DNA of 64,000 bases, from the NCBI GenBank assembly GCA_910574455.1, contig CAJSYZ010000010.1:1392770-1456769 (forward strand). The letters are read 5' to 3'. How positions within the stretch are numbered: position 1 is the first letter of the stretch; every line of letters begins with the position of its first letter. This stretch comes from Trichaptum fuscoviolaceum. Its lineage: Eukaryota; Basidiomycota; Agaricomycetes; Hymenochaetales; Trichaptaceae. This document shows positions 11,701-22,961 of the stretch, piece by piece. Under the pieces are notes generated by a model. It was not told the DNA's origin. It was given only the letters and a program-made list of their open reading frames with translations, and did no database searches. A program made the position numbers and the translations under genes.

Positions 11701-12977
11701 CAATGAGCCAAGCCGGTGCGTCTGGTCTCGGCCTGGAGCTGTACTCCAACTCTCGTCCTTCATCTCGCGTCAGACAGCAGGAAGCAAATGCGGCTCGGGA
11801 AAGTATTGCAAGTCGTGTGGCATCTGGACGATATAGCGTCCCACCGCCTAGTGTCCGCTCCCGCTCAGATTCAGCTGATGAGGCTCTGAGAGCCCTGCAT
11901 GCTATAGCGGTCGAAGCGAACACCTGGCCTGTGCAACGTTCCGCGGATTGGCAGCGCCCCACATCAAGCTTTTCGTCGGCTTCCACGCGTCCTGTGCAGA
12001 CAGTTATGGCTATCACAACGGACACAGACCCGACTTCCTCTTTCGCTGACTGGAACGTGGGCACGAACGCGACAACGGACGATTTCCGCGAGTATGCGCC
12101 TTACTTACAGTACGCAGAGACTGGGGCTGTGTCTAGTGAGGACGACCTTCGGGCCAAATCTGCGGCTGCATCGGGTCGCTCCTCGAGGTATTCCTTTCGG
12201 GGTTCATATGCCACCGATCTCGCGAATCAGACCGCCTCTTCCTCGCCCGTACAATGCAGGGAGACATCCAACTCTGAAGCATCCCAGCGACAGGACTCTG
12301 GGACAACAGGCCAACGGAGCCGCTCGCGAACCCGTTCGCTGCTCAAGTTTGTCTCGAGGCGACCATTCTCTTCCTCCGGCGCCGGTTTCGTTCCATTCCG
12401 TGCCTCGCAGACACCACCACAAACAGCCTTGGCTGCCGAGCCTAGTTTCGAGTTTGGCAAAGGTACTCAAGCGACTTTTTCGGCTGCGTTCACCGTCGAG
12501 GGCGGCGCGCACGTCTCTACAACGCTGAATATAGACACAAATGTGAAAGACCGCTCCCCGCTCATCACCAGCCTCTCGTCCCTTCCCACAAGTACGACTA
12601 GCACATCCGGAACCACCACGCAATCAAAACGTCGACGGATTGACGACGAAAAACCCACTGTCACCTCTACACAAACAGCCCCTTCCCGACCCACTCCCTC
12701 ATCGAAACCTCGCACCTGGTCGTTTACTCGCTCCCGTTCACAATCGCGCAGGCGTTCGCGATCACTATCTCCTCCCCCTTCGCGAGGAACAACTAAGGAC
12801 GTCCTTTTTCGTCTCCGTAGCGCGCGCAACTGGTTTTGGTATGCGCTTTCTGGTATGACTTCTAGATCCACGTCTAGCCTGGCGTCGCGGTCTCGAAAAA
12901 CCAGTGGAACGAAATGGATATCCTCGAAGCCCCAGTCCATTGTCACAAAAACTCACCTCATCAGCATTGCTGCGTAG
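8762..12977 (+). CDS. Ran1-type Ser/Thr protein kinase with long disordered tail
   Basis: Three exons, 8762-9434, 9492-11374 and 11424-12977, give 1369 aa. The kinase domain (residues ~35-310) has the Gly loop GYGGYGVVY, YAVK, the catalytic HRDLKPENVL at ~180, DFG at ~200, and an activation segment running into SPECQNGN and DIWSLAILLLNLLTARNPW. These last motifs are typical of the fungal Ran1/Pat1, Sks1, Vhs1 and Ksp1 group, which tie nutrient state to growth, filamentation or meiosis. The remaining ~1050 residues are Ser-rich and disordered, with SR/RS-like basic stretches, far longer than in yeast relatives. The first intron has a GC donor (AG|GCAAGT) ending in TTATAG; using it is required to form Ser-Pro-Glu-Cys. 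Kinase identity is firm; the exact subfamily is likely. Confidence 0.9.
9435..9491 (+). other. GC-AG intron in the kinase gene
   Basis: 57-bp intron starting GCAAGT after CCAG and ending TTATAG. Only this junction restores the conserved Ser-Pro-Glu-Cys of the activation segment. Confidence 0.8.
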
Positions 12978-13628
12978 ACGTAGCCACTTCCCTTGCATTC
13001 CTATAAACCCCTTATTTACCTCCTCCCCTTTCACCCTTCGCTATCGCATTGATCAATCAATGGTTATACTGGTGCTTACCCGTTATCTTCTATTTCTCCG
13101 GCAGCATTTCTCATTTGCAGGGCATTTAACATAGATATACTCTTTTCTGGCGCCATCTTGATGGTACTGGTATTTATCAACTTCATTTCATTCCACAATG
13201 TAGTTTTATCATGCAATTCACGACGTAGAACGTATGTTTAGCAATGTCTGTATGTCAATCATGAATGCACCCATGACAACCCATGACTTTGATGCACATA
13301 ATCCTCACTCGCAATGAGCAAGTAGTCGGAGGTCAGCAGCTTAGAGCATCTCATAATTCTAAATTGTAAGAGCGCAACTATGAGGGTGTAAGTACATAAA
13401 CCTCCAATGCCCGCATGCCAGTGGAATATACGCATAAAGAACAGTGTGCACATGCTACATAGTGCCGCAGCGGCTGGAGGTATGACACGAGGTAGATATA
13501 TGAATAGATCCTTGCTGAGTAACCCGTCGAACATCTTGTCCACACATATAAAATGGCAGCATAGCTCTTAGCTCTCTTCTCTCTTTCCCAACCATCATAG
13601 CATCGGGGAAGTACGATCAGTCACCGCA
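12978..13628. other. Kinase 3' UTR and reductase promoter
   Basis: 650 bp between two plus-strand genes. The first part is T-rich as expected for a 3' UTR; a CACATATAAAATGG motif at about 13542-13555 resembles a TATA box for the reductase gene. No gene seen. Confidence 0.35.
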
Positions 13629-15254
13629 ATGCCAGTTATAGATCTCAAATCCCGGACTGTCGCCGGAGTCACTGTACCTTCTCCCGGTAAGTGAGTATAC
13701 TAATAGAATGCATGGATGGCTTAACGCTTCACGCGCGTAGGTTTTGGGGGCATGGGCTTGAGCAATACATATGGTGCTGCGAATGACGAAGAAAGCAAGA
13801 AAGTATTGAGACATGCGATAAAGATTGGTCAGGCAAGATAGCATTCTGCATACAAATTTATCATTGTAATCTAAAGGCATTTTTGTCTTCAGACTTTCTG
13901 GGATACGTAAGATATATTCCTGATCACCATTGAAAGTCGCACTCACCTGAATTAAGTGCTGATATGTATGGCTGTGGACACAAGTAAGCCGACCACCCTT
14001 CCACTCAAATCTGTTACATGTTTGATTTTTTCCGGCCTGAAAGCGAAGAGCTCATCGGTAAGCAGTGCAGCTTAGAGGATTACTAGAAAGAACATACATA
14101 TAAGAATCTTTGGCAGGTGCTGTGCTCAAGGAAGGGGACAATCGTTCCAAGGTCTTCCTTGCCACGAAGTTCGGCAATGAGTTCGACCCAGAAACAAGGC
14201 AGATGACTGGTAATGTTAGAGGTGAGCGCCGAAGCAGTGGTCAGGGAATGTGCAACTAAATTAAAACTAACTGGCCTGTTCCACAGGCGATTCGGCGTAC
14301 ATCCGCCAGTGTATTGAAAACTCAATCAAGAGGCTCGGAACCACACCTGACCTATACTATCAGCATCGAGTAGATCCGAAAGTGCAAGTAGCTTTAACAC
14401 GGTGCTCTCAGCTGTTATGGCCCATTGACAATCTTTGTAGGAGTCTCGAGGAGACCTACGGGACACTCGAGGAGTTACGGAAGGAGGGAAAGTTCAAATA
14501 CATCGGCATTTCGGAACCAAGTGCTGAGACACTGAGGAAGGCCGCGAAGGTGTGAAGCATAGGCTTTTGTGCAACTGACTAAAATCCAACAACTTTTTGT
14601 AGATCGCGAAGATATCAGCTCTGCAGATCGAGTATTCTCCCTGGACAACAGATATTGAAAAGAGTAAGCAAAGGATGATAGCTTTACAGACCGTTTTGCT
14701 CATTGTTTTGCAGATGGCATCCTACAAACTGCCAGGGAGTTGGGAATCCCAATCATTGCGTATTCACCTCTGGGTCGTGGCTTCTTAACGGTACGCAGGC
14801 GACCATCAATTCATTAACATTTCACTCACCTCAGTGCAGGGAAGATACAAGTCCCACGATGATTTTGAACCGAATGATAGGCGTCGGCATCATCCCCGTT
14901 TCTCCAAAGAGAATTTCGAGCATAATTTGAAGGTGACGATGTTTGCCAGGTATCGATAAGCATTTGCTAACATATCCTGCCCGAAACACATAGATTGTCG
15001 AAAAGTTGACTGCCATTGCGGCGAAGAAGAACATAACACCTGCCCAACTTGCACTCGCTTGGGTGGCTGCCCAAGGTACAGATATCATACCAATTCCCGG
15101 AACAAAGACGATTCCTCGTCTGGAGGAAAATTGGGCGTCCCGCGACGTTGTGTTCACGGACGACGAACTTGCGGAGTTGAGAACGATAATCGATGGGTTC
15201 ACCACGAGCGGCGATAGGTACCCCGGTCCGCTGATGAAGGCAGTTGAAATCTGA
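13629..15254 (+). CDS. Aldo/keto reductase
   Basis: Twelve exons give 333 aa: 13629-13686, 13741-13832, 13893-13906, 13957-13983, 14044-14057, 14117-14221, 14287-14387, 14451-14549, 14603-14663, 14714-14790, 14840-14932 and 14994-15254. The (beta/alpha)8 NADPH-dependent oxidoreductase signature is complete: GFGGMGLS near the N terminus, FWDTADMYG (catalytic Asp and Tyr), FLATKFG (Lys), LYYQHRVD (His), GISEPS, YSPLGRGFLTG and the IPIPGTKT cofactor loop. Closest in style to the fungal YakC/pyridoxal-reductase-like group; substrate unknown. Two exons are only 14 nt and intron 2 starts with GC. The exon 7-8 junction (acceptor at TCGAG) keeps the frame but gives a loop two residues shorter than usual, so it is the weakest border. 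Confidence 0.88.
13833..13892 (+). other. GC-AG intron in the reductase gene
   Basis: 60-bp intron with donor CAG|GCAAGA and acceptor CTTCAG. It is needed to link IGQ to TFWD in the conserved strand. Confidence 0.7.
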
Positions 15255-15605
15255 ATCATGTCAAGGTAAAGGATACAAGTACACGAAAATGTAGATCTGA
15301 AGGAAATAAGTTACGAGAAATATCGCGTCCAAGTTCGACTTCGTTTAGGCTTGTGACATGTTAAGTCATAAATCGCTCAAGAGGTTACGTTGGTACACCG
15401 TTCCAGATGTAGAGGACCCGACCCTTTCAACCAGTCAGACCTTGTTAGCTTGCCACGATAAAGTAACTCTCACTGTGCTGTTGTCCCGAGTAACGATCTT
15501 TTTGTTTACCAAAGCAATAAGACATTTATTCACCCGAGCCTGATTGAGGTCAGGTGGCTTTACGAAGCGAAGAACTACAATGCAGTGAAAATCAGCTTGT
15601 AAACG
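15255..15605. other. Convergent 3' spacer
   Basis: 350 bp between the stop codons of the reductase (plus) and DAM1 (minus). Probably both 3' UTRs. Nothing else seen. Confidence 0.4.
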
Positions 15606-16529
15606 TCAAAATGCAATTTTGGATAACGCACTCTCCAGACCGTTAGGATTGTCTAAGAATGTATCTATAACATATTCTATATTTCTCCGTAGATTCTGTG
15701 AAAGGTGTCAGCAAGAGCGAACCGAAGGACAGTATTTCTGGCTTACAGGATCCTGCCCACGGAATTCAAGAGGAAGAAATGTGATTGCTTTGTCAATTGC
15801 AAGCTACCCAGAATATCAGACATAAAATTCATGCATAGGAGTGTACATTGCTCACCAGTCGTTCCCGTTTCTCTTTCGCGGACATCTTTGGTTTTCTTTT
15901 GGGCTGCTGAGCTGTCGTACCCCCTGACTTCAGAATCCCACCGGCAATCTTAGTTTGCTGGCCGCCACTCTGACCTCCCGTCATAGTTGATACATCTGCA
16001 ACAGTCGTATCATTGACTCCTAGGTCGACAGTCGTGGTTGTTTTTTCAGCTGCTGCGGCTGCTTCAGCAGCAGCCCGAAGAGCTGCTTGAGCGGCGCGAG
16101 AATCTTCATCTTAACCTAATTGTTAGTAGTATGGCATCGACATTTGAAGAGTATAGATACCTGTGCGCTTCCTCGCCAACTCGAAGGACATGTCCCTCGG
16201 ACGCTATTACTGCGAGTTCAAGAAAAAAGTTTTGGGCCTATGATTCTACGCACCTGTGGCCAGTCCGTTGTCAGACCGTTCATTTCCATGGCATATAGAT
16301 AGCTCGCAAAGGATTCGTTGAACTTTTCCAACGAGGCGCTCAAGGCGTGAAGTCTAGAAATATTCGTGTGTAGCGTCTCTGTCTCATCCGCAAGGTCTGC
16401 CATCACTGGCTCGAGAAAGCCTAGTCCTGCGGGAGCATCGGGAAAAGTACCTGATCGAGATAAAGCGCGTAGAGATCCTTGAGAGACTCTCCGAAGGGGT
16501 GTTCGTGGTGGCCGAGGTGTATGAGCCAT
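15606..16529 (-). CDS. DAM1: DASH complex subunit Dam1
   Basis: Five exons, 16254-16529, 16161-16203, 15856-16109, 15747-15803 and 15606-15695, give 239 aa. The core LADETETLHTNISRLHAL...LEKFNESFASYLYAMEMNG is the Dam1 family signature. It is followed by an Ala-rich helix, a Gly/Gln-rich linker, a basic KRKPKMSAKEKRERL stretch and a short C-terminal helix (FLPLEFRGQDP, then IEYVIDTFLDNP). Dam1 is the microtubule-contacting subunit of the ten-protein DASH/Dam1 ring that couples kinetochores to spindle microtubules, and is a target of Aurora B/Ipl1; the Arg/Ser-rich N terminus would suit such phosphorylation. The 43-nt exon 2 is needed to keep the frame (PRDMSFELARKRT). Identity is strong; the last two small exons rest on splice logic and matching composition. 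Confidence 0.85.
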
Positions 16530-16963
16530 ATATTAATCAACACAGAAAAGATGCCAGTGGATGTCAGAGTTGCGTATCAAGTTCGTATGCAACTTGAACT
16601 TCAAGTTTTAGCTGTGACTAACACGTTACATGACGCGTTTTGTGACATAATATGTAGTGTTCATAGAATTGTAATTTCACTGTACCATTTAGTCATGTAT
16701 CGGATTCCATTGATGATTGTACTAGAAGACTTTGGAACGAGGTTCATCAACATCAAATAAGCTCGATAGAGAAGTTCTGTCTTTGCTCTTCCGAGAATTG
16801 TCACTACTTCAGGTCAACATATGTACATGTGGATTGCATAGCACAAAGTAATTACTACTGTACAATATACCACGTCTAAACTTCGGCCTAATCCACATCA
16901 CTAATGTACCAAGAAATTTGACATAGCGTGATATCCATTCCGATATTGTGAAGGTATTAGTGA
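16530..16963. other. Spacer between DAM1 and the tandem kinase
   Basis: 434 bp holding the DAM1 promoter and the kinase 3' UTR. Contains a dyad-like AACTTGAACTTCAAGTT stretch at about 16590-16606 that recurs in related form near 40.55 and 50.48 kb. No gene seen. Confidence 0.3.
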
Positions 16964-19900
16964 TCACGAAACTATTTTCTGCAGGTCTTCCCGCAGTTCC
17001 GATGCCGACGGTCGATCTCCGGGATTGCTCGCCCAGCACCTCTCCGCGATTACCCAGATAGCGTCTGAGATCGGAGTGTTGTATCGAGCAGGCTTTTGAG
17101 GGACCTGTCCGGCATAGACAGCTAGCACAACTTGTGCGTCGTTCTTGAGCTCATCATATGGAATACTGTTCGTCAAAATCTGCGCTCGCCCTTAGTATTA
17201 GCATCATTGCATTTTGTTTTGCATACTGCGAGGATACATATTAGGCGCACCTCTATGACAACCATTCCGAAAGCCCAGATGTCGCATCCTTTGGATGGAG
17301 GATCATTTCCGAAGAGCATCTCTCGCGACATCCAGCGGCAGTTCCCGGAGCCTTGTAAGACTGATGATATGGGCAGCTCTCCCAGTTCTTCAGCTATGAT
17401 AGCCAGACCAAAGTCGCACAAGAGGGGGCTGCCTAGATCATCCACGAGAATATTGTACTAACACGTTTAAAAGGGACGAAGTAAGTAATATTTCTGATCG
17501 AATAAGGGTTACATACCCCTCGAAGATCACCATGAATGACTGACGGCTCGTGACCGTGCAGGTAAGCTAGACCAGATATGATTCCCGCAATCTGTGCGTA
17601 GGGTAGGATTAGTAACGACCTTACACGAAATCGTGTATACTACGCACAAGAGGCAGGCGAGGGGCGTCTGGATTAGTAGATAAAAATGTATGGACATTCC
17701 CTGTCTCTATCCAAGGAGAAACTAAACTTAGGGAGAGGCCAGGCAGTTCCGCGAGACCTAGTAGAGGAAGGACGTTGGAGTGATCAAGCTGTGCCCATAT
17801 CGAAACCTCGCGTTTAAATCGCTACCATGTAACATCAGCAAATGTATATGAGAAGGAAGAGATACAATCTTGATGCTGACTTTCGATTGTTCCACTCTCT
17901 GCACCTTCAGCTTAGTAGGCTTAAGTGTTTTGACTGCAACATACGTGCCATCTTTCAAACGAAATTGACGGACTTCTCCAAAATTGCCTTCCGCGACACT
18001 TCGCAACGGTAGACTTTCCAGATCGATATCATCTGTAATCACAGGCGCCCGGAGGTCCTTAAACTCCTTGGTCATGGCATCTTTGACAGCTTGCTTGAAC
18101 GCTTCTAGCATCTCTTCAGCGCTCGAGCGATTGCAAGGTAGCTCAGACCAGCATGTCTCCGCCATAGACCATAGTTTGGGTGATAAACCGAACTTCTGTG
18201 CTTCAGCAGTTGGTTTCATTGGGAGTTCCCTGTCGTAACGAATAGCAACAAGGACTTGTGTATCTTTCGCGTAATTCGGAAAAGGGTGGAAGACCTGTTA
18301 GAAGCTACCAAACATTAGTCTGAGTTTACTGATGCGCTCGGGATTCATAATTGGCGTACTTCGACTACGACCATTCCAAAAGCCCACATGTCTGACTCTT
18401 TCGTAGGCACAAAGACACGATCACTTTCAAGAAGCTCGTTCGCCATCCACCGATACGAAATGACGCCAAGAAAATCCGGTAGTATAAGCCGAGAATGTCC
18501 AGGAATGTAGCTAAGAGAAAATCCCGATAACATTGGAATGCCTCGGTCAGATATCAAGATATGTGACTGTATCAAGTTGTAAGTTTATTGATATAGATTT
18601 AGCACGAGAAAACTGAAGACCCACGCCTCGGAGATCACCGTGTATCACTGGTGCATCACGGTTGTGGAGAAATACTAATCCTTCTAACACACCCTTGTAC
18701 TGCAAAATTGTGTTAGGCTATGATTGGATATAGGGGCTCAACTCACTATTGGAAGCCTTGGCGCTTCGGGAAACTTAGTGATATAGTCCACACTAGTGCC
18801 GTACTCAACCCAAGGTGATATTAGCGCCATACCGAGACCAGATAGACTCACCGCTCCTACTAGTGGGAGGATGTTGTCGTTGCGAGGAAGGCCTGCCCAG
18901 ATATAAATCTCTCGGTCTCGACGCTGGTACTAACAGTCACATTTTTTGCTCAAGGGTATACGAAAGAATATCTGCCTCCTTACCGAAATAATATCGCCCT
19001 CCTGCATCCAGTGCGGATCAATTGCTTTCACCGCAACGACGCGGCCATTCTTCATTCGGGACTGTCGAACTGTAGAATAGCAGCCCTTGAAGTCTCTGAA
19101 ACCGTCAAAATCTATGAATTCTGTCGGTAGAATGGGAATGCTGAAGACTTTCGACTGTTACGCAAAGACGATTCGACTTGTGAGACTCGGAGTTTGATGT
19201 AGTCAGTGAAAGGACGAAAGTACTGACGCACGACGGCCGTGACCTCATAATAACCTCTAATCGATCAGTGCTACTCAGCACTTTGTCTATACCATTCTTA
19301 TTGAAGGTCATAAGAGCGTGCTAAAGAGACAAAAACACCATGGAGTTGAATTATTTTCTCCCTCTTAGCATTTTGAGACTCTTGCTCACCTTGCGCATTC
19401 TAAAGACGAGACTTTTCAGGTCAGAGTCGGGCAGAACTTCGGCTTGTTTGAATGTTTCTTCATCTCCCGTTAATCTGACTATAAGATCCGCCGTTTCTAT
19501 CTCATCTGTTCTTTGGTCGGATTCTAAAATCGCATTTTGTATGTCCTGCAAAGGAGTGAGCATGCGTTCAGGAATCAATTTACCAAGACAGACCTGTGTA
19601 GGTAGTTTAATATTCTTTTTAACATATTGATATAGACGGTCAAATTCGTCCGAAAGCTTGGCCTGATGCAAATATAGATATAAAAGTTGTTGCCTCTGAG
19701 GATCTTCAAGCAATCTTATCCGGTGCAGCGTTTCCTTTAGAATAGATCTGGAGAAGGAAGAATAAGCGGTAAAGTAGATAAACAGAGGTAAGAGGAAGTC
19801 TCACTCAATAACTTCTACAATTTCAGGAGTACTGTCATGGGCGCTCTGCTGGACGAGTTTGACGACATTTGCCGCGAATCGCTATGCAATGACAGTCAAG

Positions 19901-20041
19901 AGAGTTCACCCCGAAATGAACTAATTGAATAACCTTATTCAAGATGAGTTTGTTGGAGCACGAAATCAGCTCTTCTAAAGATTTCTGTATGTCTGTCATT
20001 ACGACATTAGCATCAGAAGTACCCTCCGATTCAGACTGCAT
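16964..20041 (-). CDS. Tandem pseudokinase-kinase protein (TKL-like)
   Basis: A gene of about 15 exons and close to 800 aa; the first are 19934-20041, 19805-19881, 19390-19747, 19228-19320, 18984-19154 and 18747-18929. Residues ~1-220 are helical with no catalytic motif. Domain 1 (~19.1-18.25 kb) keeps VAVK but has a degraded Gly loop (GCYSTV), HGDLRGSHIL in place of HRDxxxxN, and SGF where DFG should be, so it looks catalytically dead. Domain 2 (~18.1-16.96 kb) has a proper Gly loop (AEGNFGEV), VAVK, HGDLRGYNIL, CDFGLA, RWMSREML and CDIWAFGMVVIE, so it looks active, with HGD in place of HRD as is common in agaricomycete TKL-like kinases. The order resembles animal JAKs (pseudokinase before kinase), although kinship with JAK is not implied. 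Likely a signalling kinase with built-in control; ligand and substrate unknown. Confidence 0.8.
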
Positions 20042-20614
20042 CCCGAAGCTGAGGATTTACACAGGTAATGATGAAACCAAAAGTGTTGAACCACGTATTG
20101 ATAGCCAATTTTTGGTCAATATGAGTTAGGCAGTCATGATAGACTGGAAGAAAAGAGTACAATCTCGGGACCAGATGTGAAAGATGGCAGACAGATTCAT
20201 CATTCAGGGGCTGAAATTGAAGGCCGAAGTAGACAAGTGATAGCCGACAAAGGACTGCACATCCCTTCTACGATTTGCGGGCAGTTGTTTCCTTCAGATG
20301 AGCAAAACAACTTATTGCAGTGTATGATTTCGAAGCGCGAGCTTAACGAGAAGGGAAATAGACTCGGATTCCTGAAGGAAGGAAGAGTTTGCCAGTGCCG
20401 CCGCATCGGTACCGATGGTTATTTGTTTATATTTATTCGAGTTTTGCTACTACTACGCGTCGGCGTCGACGCGTCTTGACTGATGACTCGCGACTTAGAC
20501 CATCAAATTCTGCTTCATTCCTACATTCATCCTGCTCTAACTTTTACGCGACTTCACTCTGAATTTCGTGTCAACTTTTCATACCCAGGCTCAATCAATT
20601 GAAAAAAGTTCTCC
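20042..20614. promoter_or_regulatory. Divergent promoter region (tandem kinase / coiled-coil gene)
   Basis: 573 bp between two head-to-head genes, ending with a pyrimidine-rich leader before the ATG at 20615. A 100-codon plus frame at 20177-20479 has no domain and overlaps the presumed promoters. Confidence 0.4.
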
Positions 20615-21277
20615 ATGTCTACGTCAGACCGTGCCAATGACACTAGTTCTTCACTTATTATCTCTCCTTCCCGGTCACCGACAAGCGAGGTTCAATCAAT
20701 ATCTATCCGGACGACGGCCATCAAGTTGATTGATATTATAAACGAGCAATGCGCTATAGCGACATCGCGAGAGCGCGCAGAAAAGCAGCGAGTACTCGAT
20801 GCACTTGCCAATCTTGAGCGGGAGCACATCAACTTCAGGAATAATGTAGCGTTGATCCATACAGAATTACGGAAGCAGGCCACTGCACTTCAAGCAGAAC
20901 GTGATCATGCCCTTGCGCAACGCGATCAACTTCTGAGAGCGAAGGGCGCGGCGTCCGATGGACTACGACAGATGAGGGAGAGGATTGAGATGTATAATGG
21001 AGAAGTAGCTAGGCAAGAAGCAAGCTTCAGATACCAGATTCCGGCCGAAACAGTTGCTCCCGAGCAGAAAGTCGAGTCTCAGGGATCTCCGGATCAACTC
21101 AAAGCTCCAGATGCTGAGATGGAGCTTGCTCTCTTGCGCAAACGTTGCAAAGATCTTGTAAACCAAAACGCGCTGCTTGTCATGCAAGTTTGCACTGCTG
21201 AAGTTCAACGTGCGGCGAGTGAAGATTCATACAAACGAAAAATTGCGGAACTAGAACAACAAGTAACAGAGCTGTAA
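20615..21277 (+). CDS. Coiled-coil protein, unknown function
   Basis: Intronless frame of 220 aa. After a Ser/Thr-rich head (residues 1-30), residues ~35-130 and ~165-220 show strong heptad-like Glu/Leu/Gln/Arg spacing typical of a dimeric coiled coil (for example RERAEKQRVLDALANLERE and KIAELEQQVTEL), split by a Pro/Gln-rich linker. No catalytic motif, signal peptide or membrane segment. Such short coiled-coil proteins are frequent near fungal kinases, but there is no evidence that it works with its divergent neighbour. Coding status rests on codon use and clean composition. Confidence 0.65.
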   Translation: MSTSDRANDTSSSLIISPSRSPTSEVQSISIRTTAIKLIDIINEQCAIATSRERAEKQRVLDALANLEREHINFRNNVALIHTELRKQATALQAERDHALAQRDQLLRAKGAASDGLRQMRERIEMYNGEVARQEASFRYQIPAETVAPEQKVESQGSPDQLKAPDAEMELALLRKRCKDLVNQNALLVMQVCTAEVQRAASEDSYKRKIAELEQQVTEL

Positions 21278-21497
21278 GCAATTTATCCTTATTCCATTCT
21301 CGTATAAAATTGTAAAACTGATCTTATCCTCTTGTCCAATCACTTGGGTTCCATCAAGCCGGAGTTCTCGAGCGTGATACATATAATCCTGGGCTACACC
21401 GGCTTCCCTTATACGAACGAGGGTAGCGAAGGGGAAATAACTAGGACTTGACCGCCCATGGGCACGTCAACCCTTCGTTTCTCGTCGGCGTTGTAAT
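21278..21497. other. Convergent 3' spacer
   Basis: 220 bp between the stop codons of the coiled-coil gene and the transporter gene; likely 3' UTRs. Confidence 0.35.
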
Positions 21498-22732
21498 CTA
21501 TATGCTTCCGGATGCACAACAGCCGACTTGACAGGTATCACGAGATACCTCTTTCATCTTGCAACAGCTATCACTAGATTCACCAGCTGCGACCTCGTTC
21601 TTGCAACAGTCTTCTCGGCAACCGGAATTCGTCTGCGTCTCCGCAGCCTCTTCGCTCTCCCCACAACACGAGCAGTTGTCGGCTTTCGGGTCGGGGGATG
21701 GCTCGGCGCAGCAGCTATCCTGGCAGCCGCCCTGGGTTGTCTTAGTTGGACTCGCAGGCTTCCGACCTTGAATGATTTCGTGCGTGCAGCACCTCCCCCC
21801 CTCTAGATTGATTGGCCTACAGCAAGGCAACTGTGAAGCCATAATTAGAAAACAGGCAATGTACTTATGTTTGTCGGCATATACACACTGATGTATCAGA
21901 AGGCGCCTCGCATTTACATTGCTGGGCCAACTTGCACTCTTCTTTCTCGAGACAGCATTCGCATAAGTCGCGATATTGCTCACCAAGCTCGGCGTTTCGG
22001 TCGGTCCGGGGAACGCGGCAGTCCGAACAACACCCTCCATCGAATTCGGGGTTGCGCACCCATGTTATCATTTTGTACGACTCACGGGCAAAGAGAAGAC
22101 CCAGAATGAGAGACGTAGCGCTGTCGATCCACCACCCGCCTTTCCATAGTCGGAACACCAGACTGCCGATAAAGAGGACGATAGTGATTTGTATGCATGA
22201 TAACGAGCATGCTGCCTCGCCGGCCATGGTGCTACTGTTGAGCGTCCGAGCAAGGTACCGCTTCGGGAGCCAAATGAAAATCATTATAACAAGTGCGCTG
22301 GCAGAGATGATGAGAGAAGCTGTGGAGGAATCGGGCTCAAGGTGTAATACGAGATTGACTATGGCAGTAATCTCTGTGGCGAGGGCTAGGAGAGCAAGGA
22401 GTACGCCTATGCTCCATGTTCCTATCCTTTCAACTCTGTTTGCTCATGAGTATACCTTCATACACGAAAGTAGTGCAAATGACATACCGCAAGTCTGCGC
22501 CACTAATGGTTGCAGCAGCTTCCTCGCCTGGCTTTGCGATGTGTCTAAACCTCCAGACGACTATGATAGCCGAGGCTACTTCAATGCCAGATTGGATGCC
22601 AAAGAATACGAGAGAACGAGAGCCATTTTCAGAACCAAAGCCAATGGATACACCGCCCTCTGCACCGTTGTACAGAATGCTTGCAATACTTATCGCTACG
22701 GCGTACTGTTGAAGACGATGATAAGGAGCCAT
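21498..22732 (-). CDS. CDF/TMEM163-like transporter with Cys-rich tail
   Basis: Three exons, 22488-22732, 21889-22435 and 21498-21830, give 374 aa. Residues ~1-210 hold about six membrane helices in cation-diffusion-facilitator style: an N-terminal Ala/Ile-rich helix, FFGIQSGIEVASAIIVVW, the TWSIGVLLALLALATEI helix, a helix ending in WLPKRYLARTLNSSTMAGEA, then SLSCIQITIVLFIGSLVF and GGWWIDSATSLILGLLFA. The closest known relatives are TMEM163-like zinc-efflux proteins. The last ~160 residues are extraordinary: 27 cysteines, many as CxxxCC (CQDSCC, CREDCC, CQVGCC) or CxCC (CECC, CSCC), like a metallothionein fused to a transporter. This implies binding of a soft metal (Zn, Cu, Cd or As) at the membrane. 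Transport direction and metal are unknown. Confidence 0.82.
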
Positions 22733-22961
22733 TGTGGGCGCTTCTGACAGGATTATTTTCCCTCGCCCTCTTTATACAAGCAGTACCTCGGGGATAATGA
22801 GTACTAATGACTACTTGAAGCGTTCCGAGTTCCGAGTGCTATAAACCGAGAAATGGAAATTCGCGGAATTGCCTCAACTTGTTTGTCGTTGGTTCACACG
22901 CCCGATTATCAACTTACCGCTAAATGTCAGCACCTCGTCATACCATCCCTTCTCTCCCGCC
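22733..22961. promoter_or_regulatory. Short bidirectional promoter (transporter / reductase)
   Basis: 229 bp separate the start codons of two divergent genes, so core promoters must be shared or abutting. No specific binding site can be named. Confidence 0.4.
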
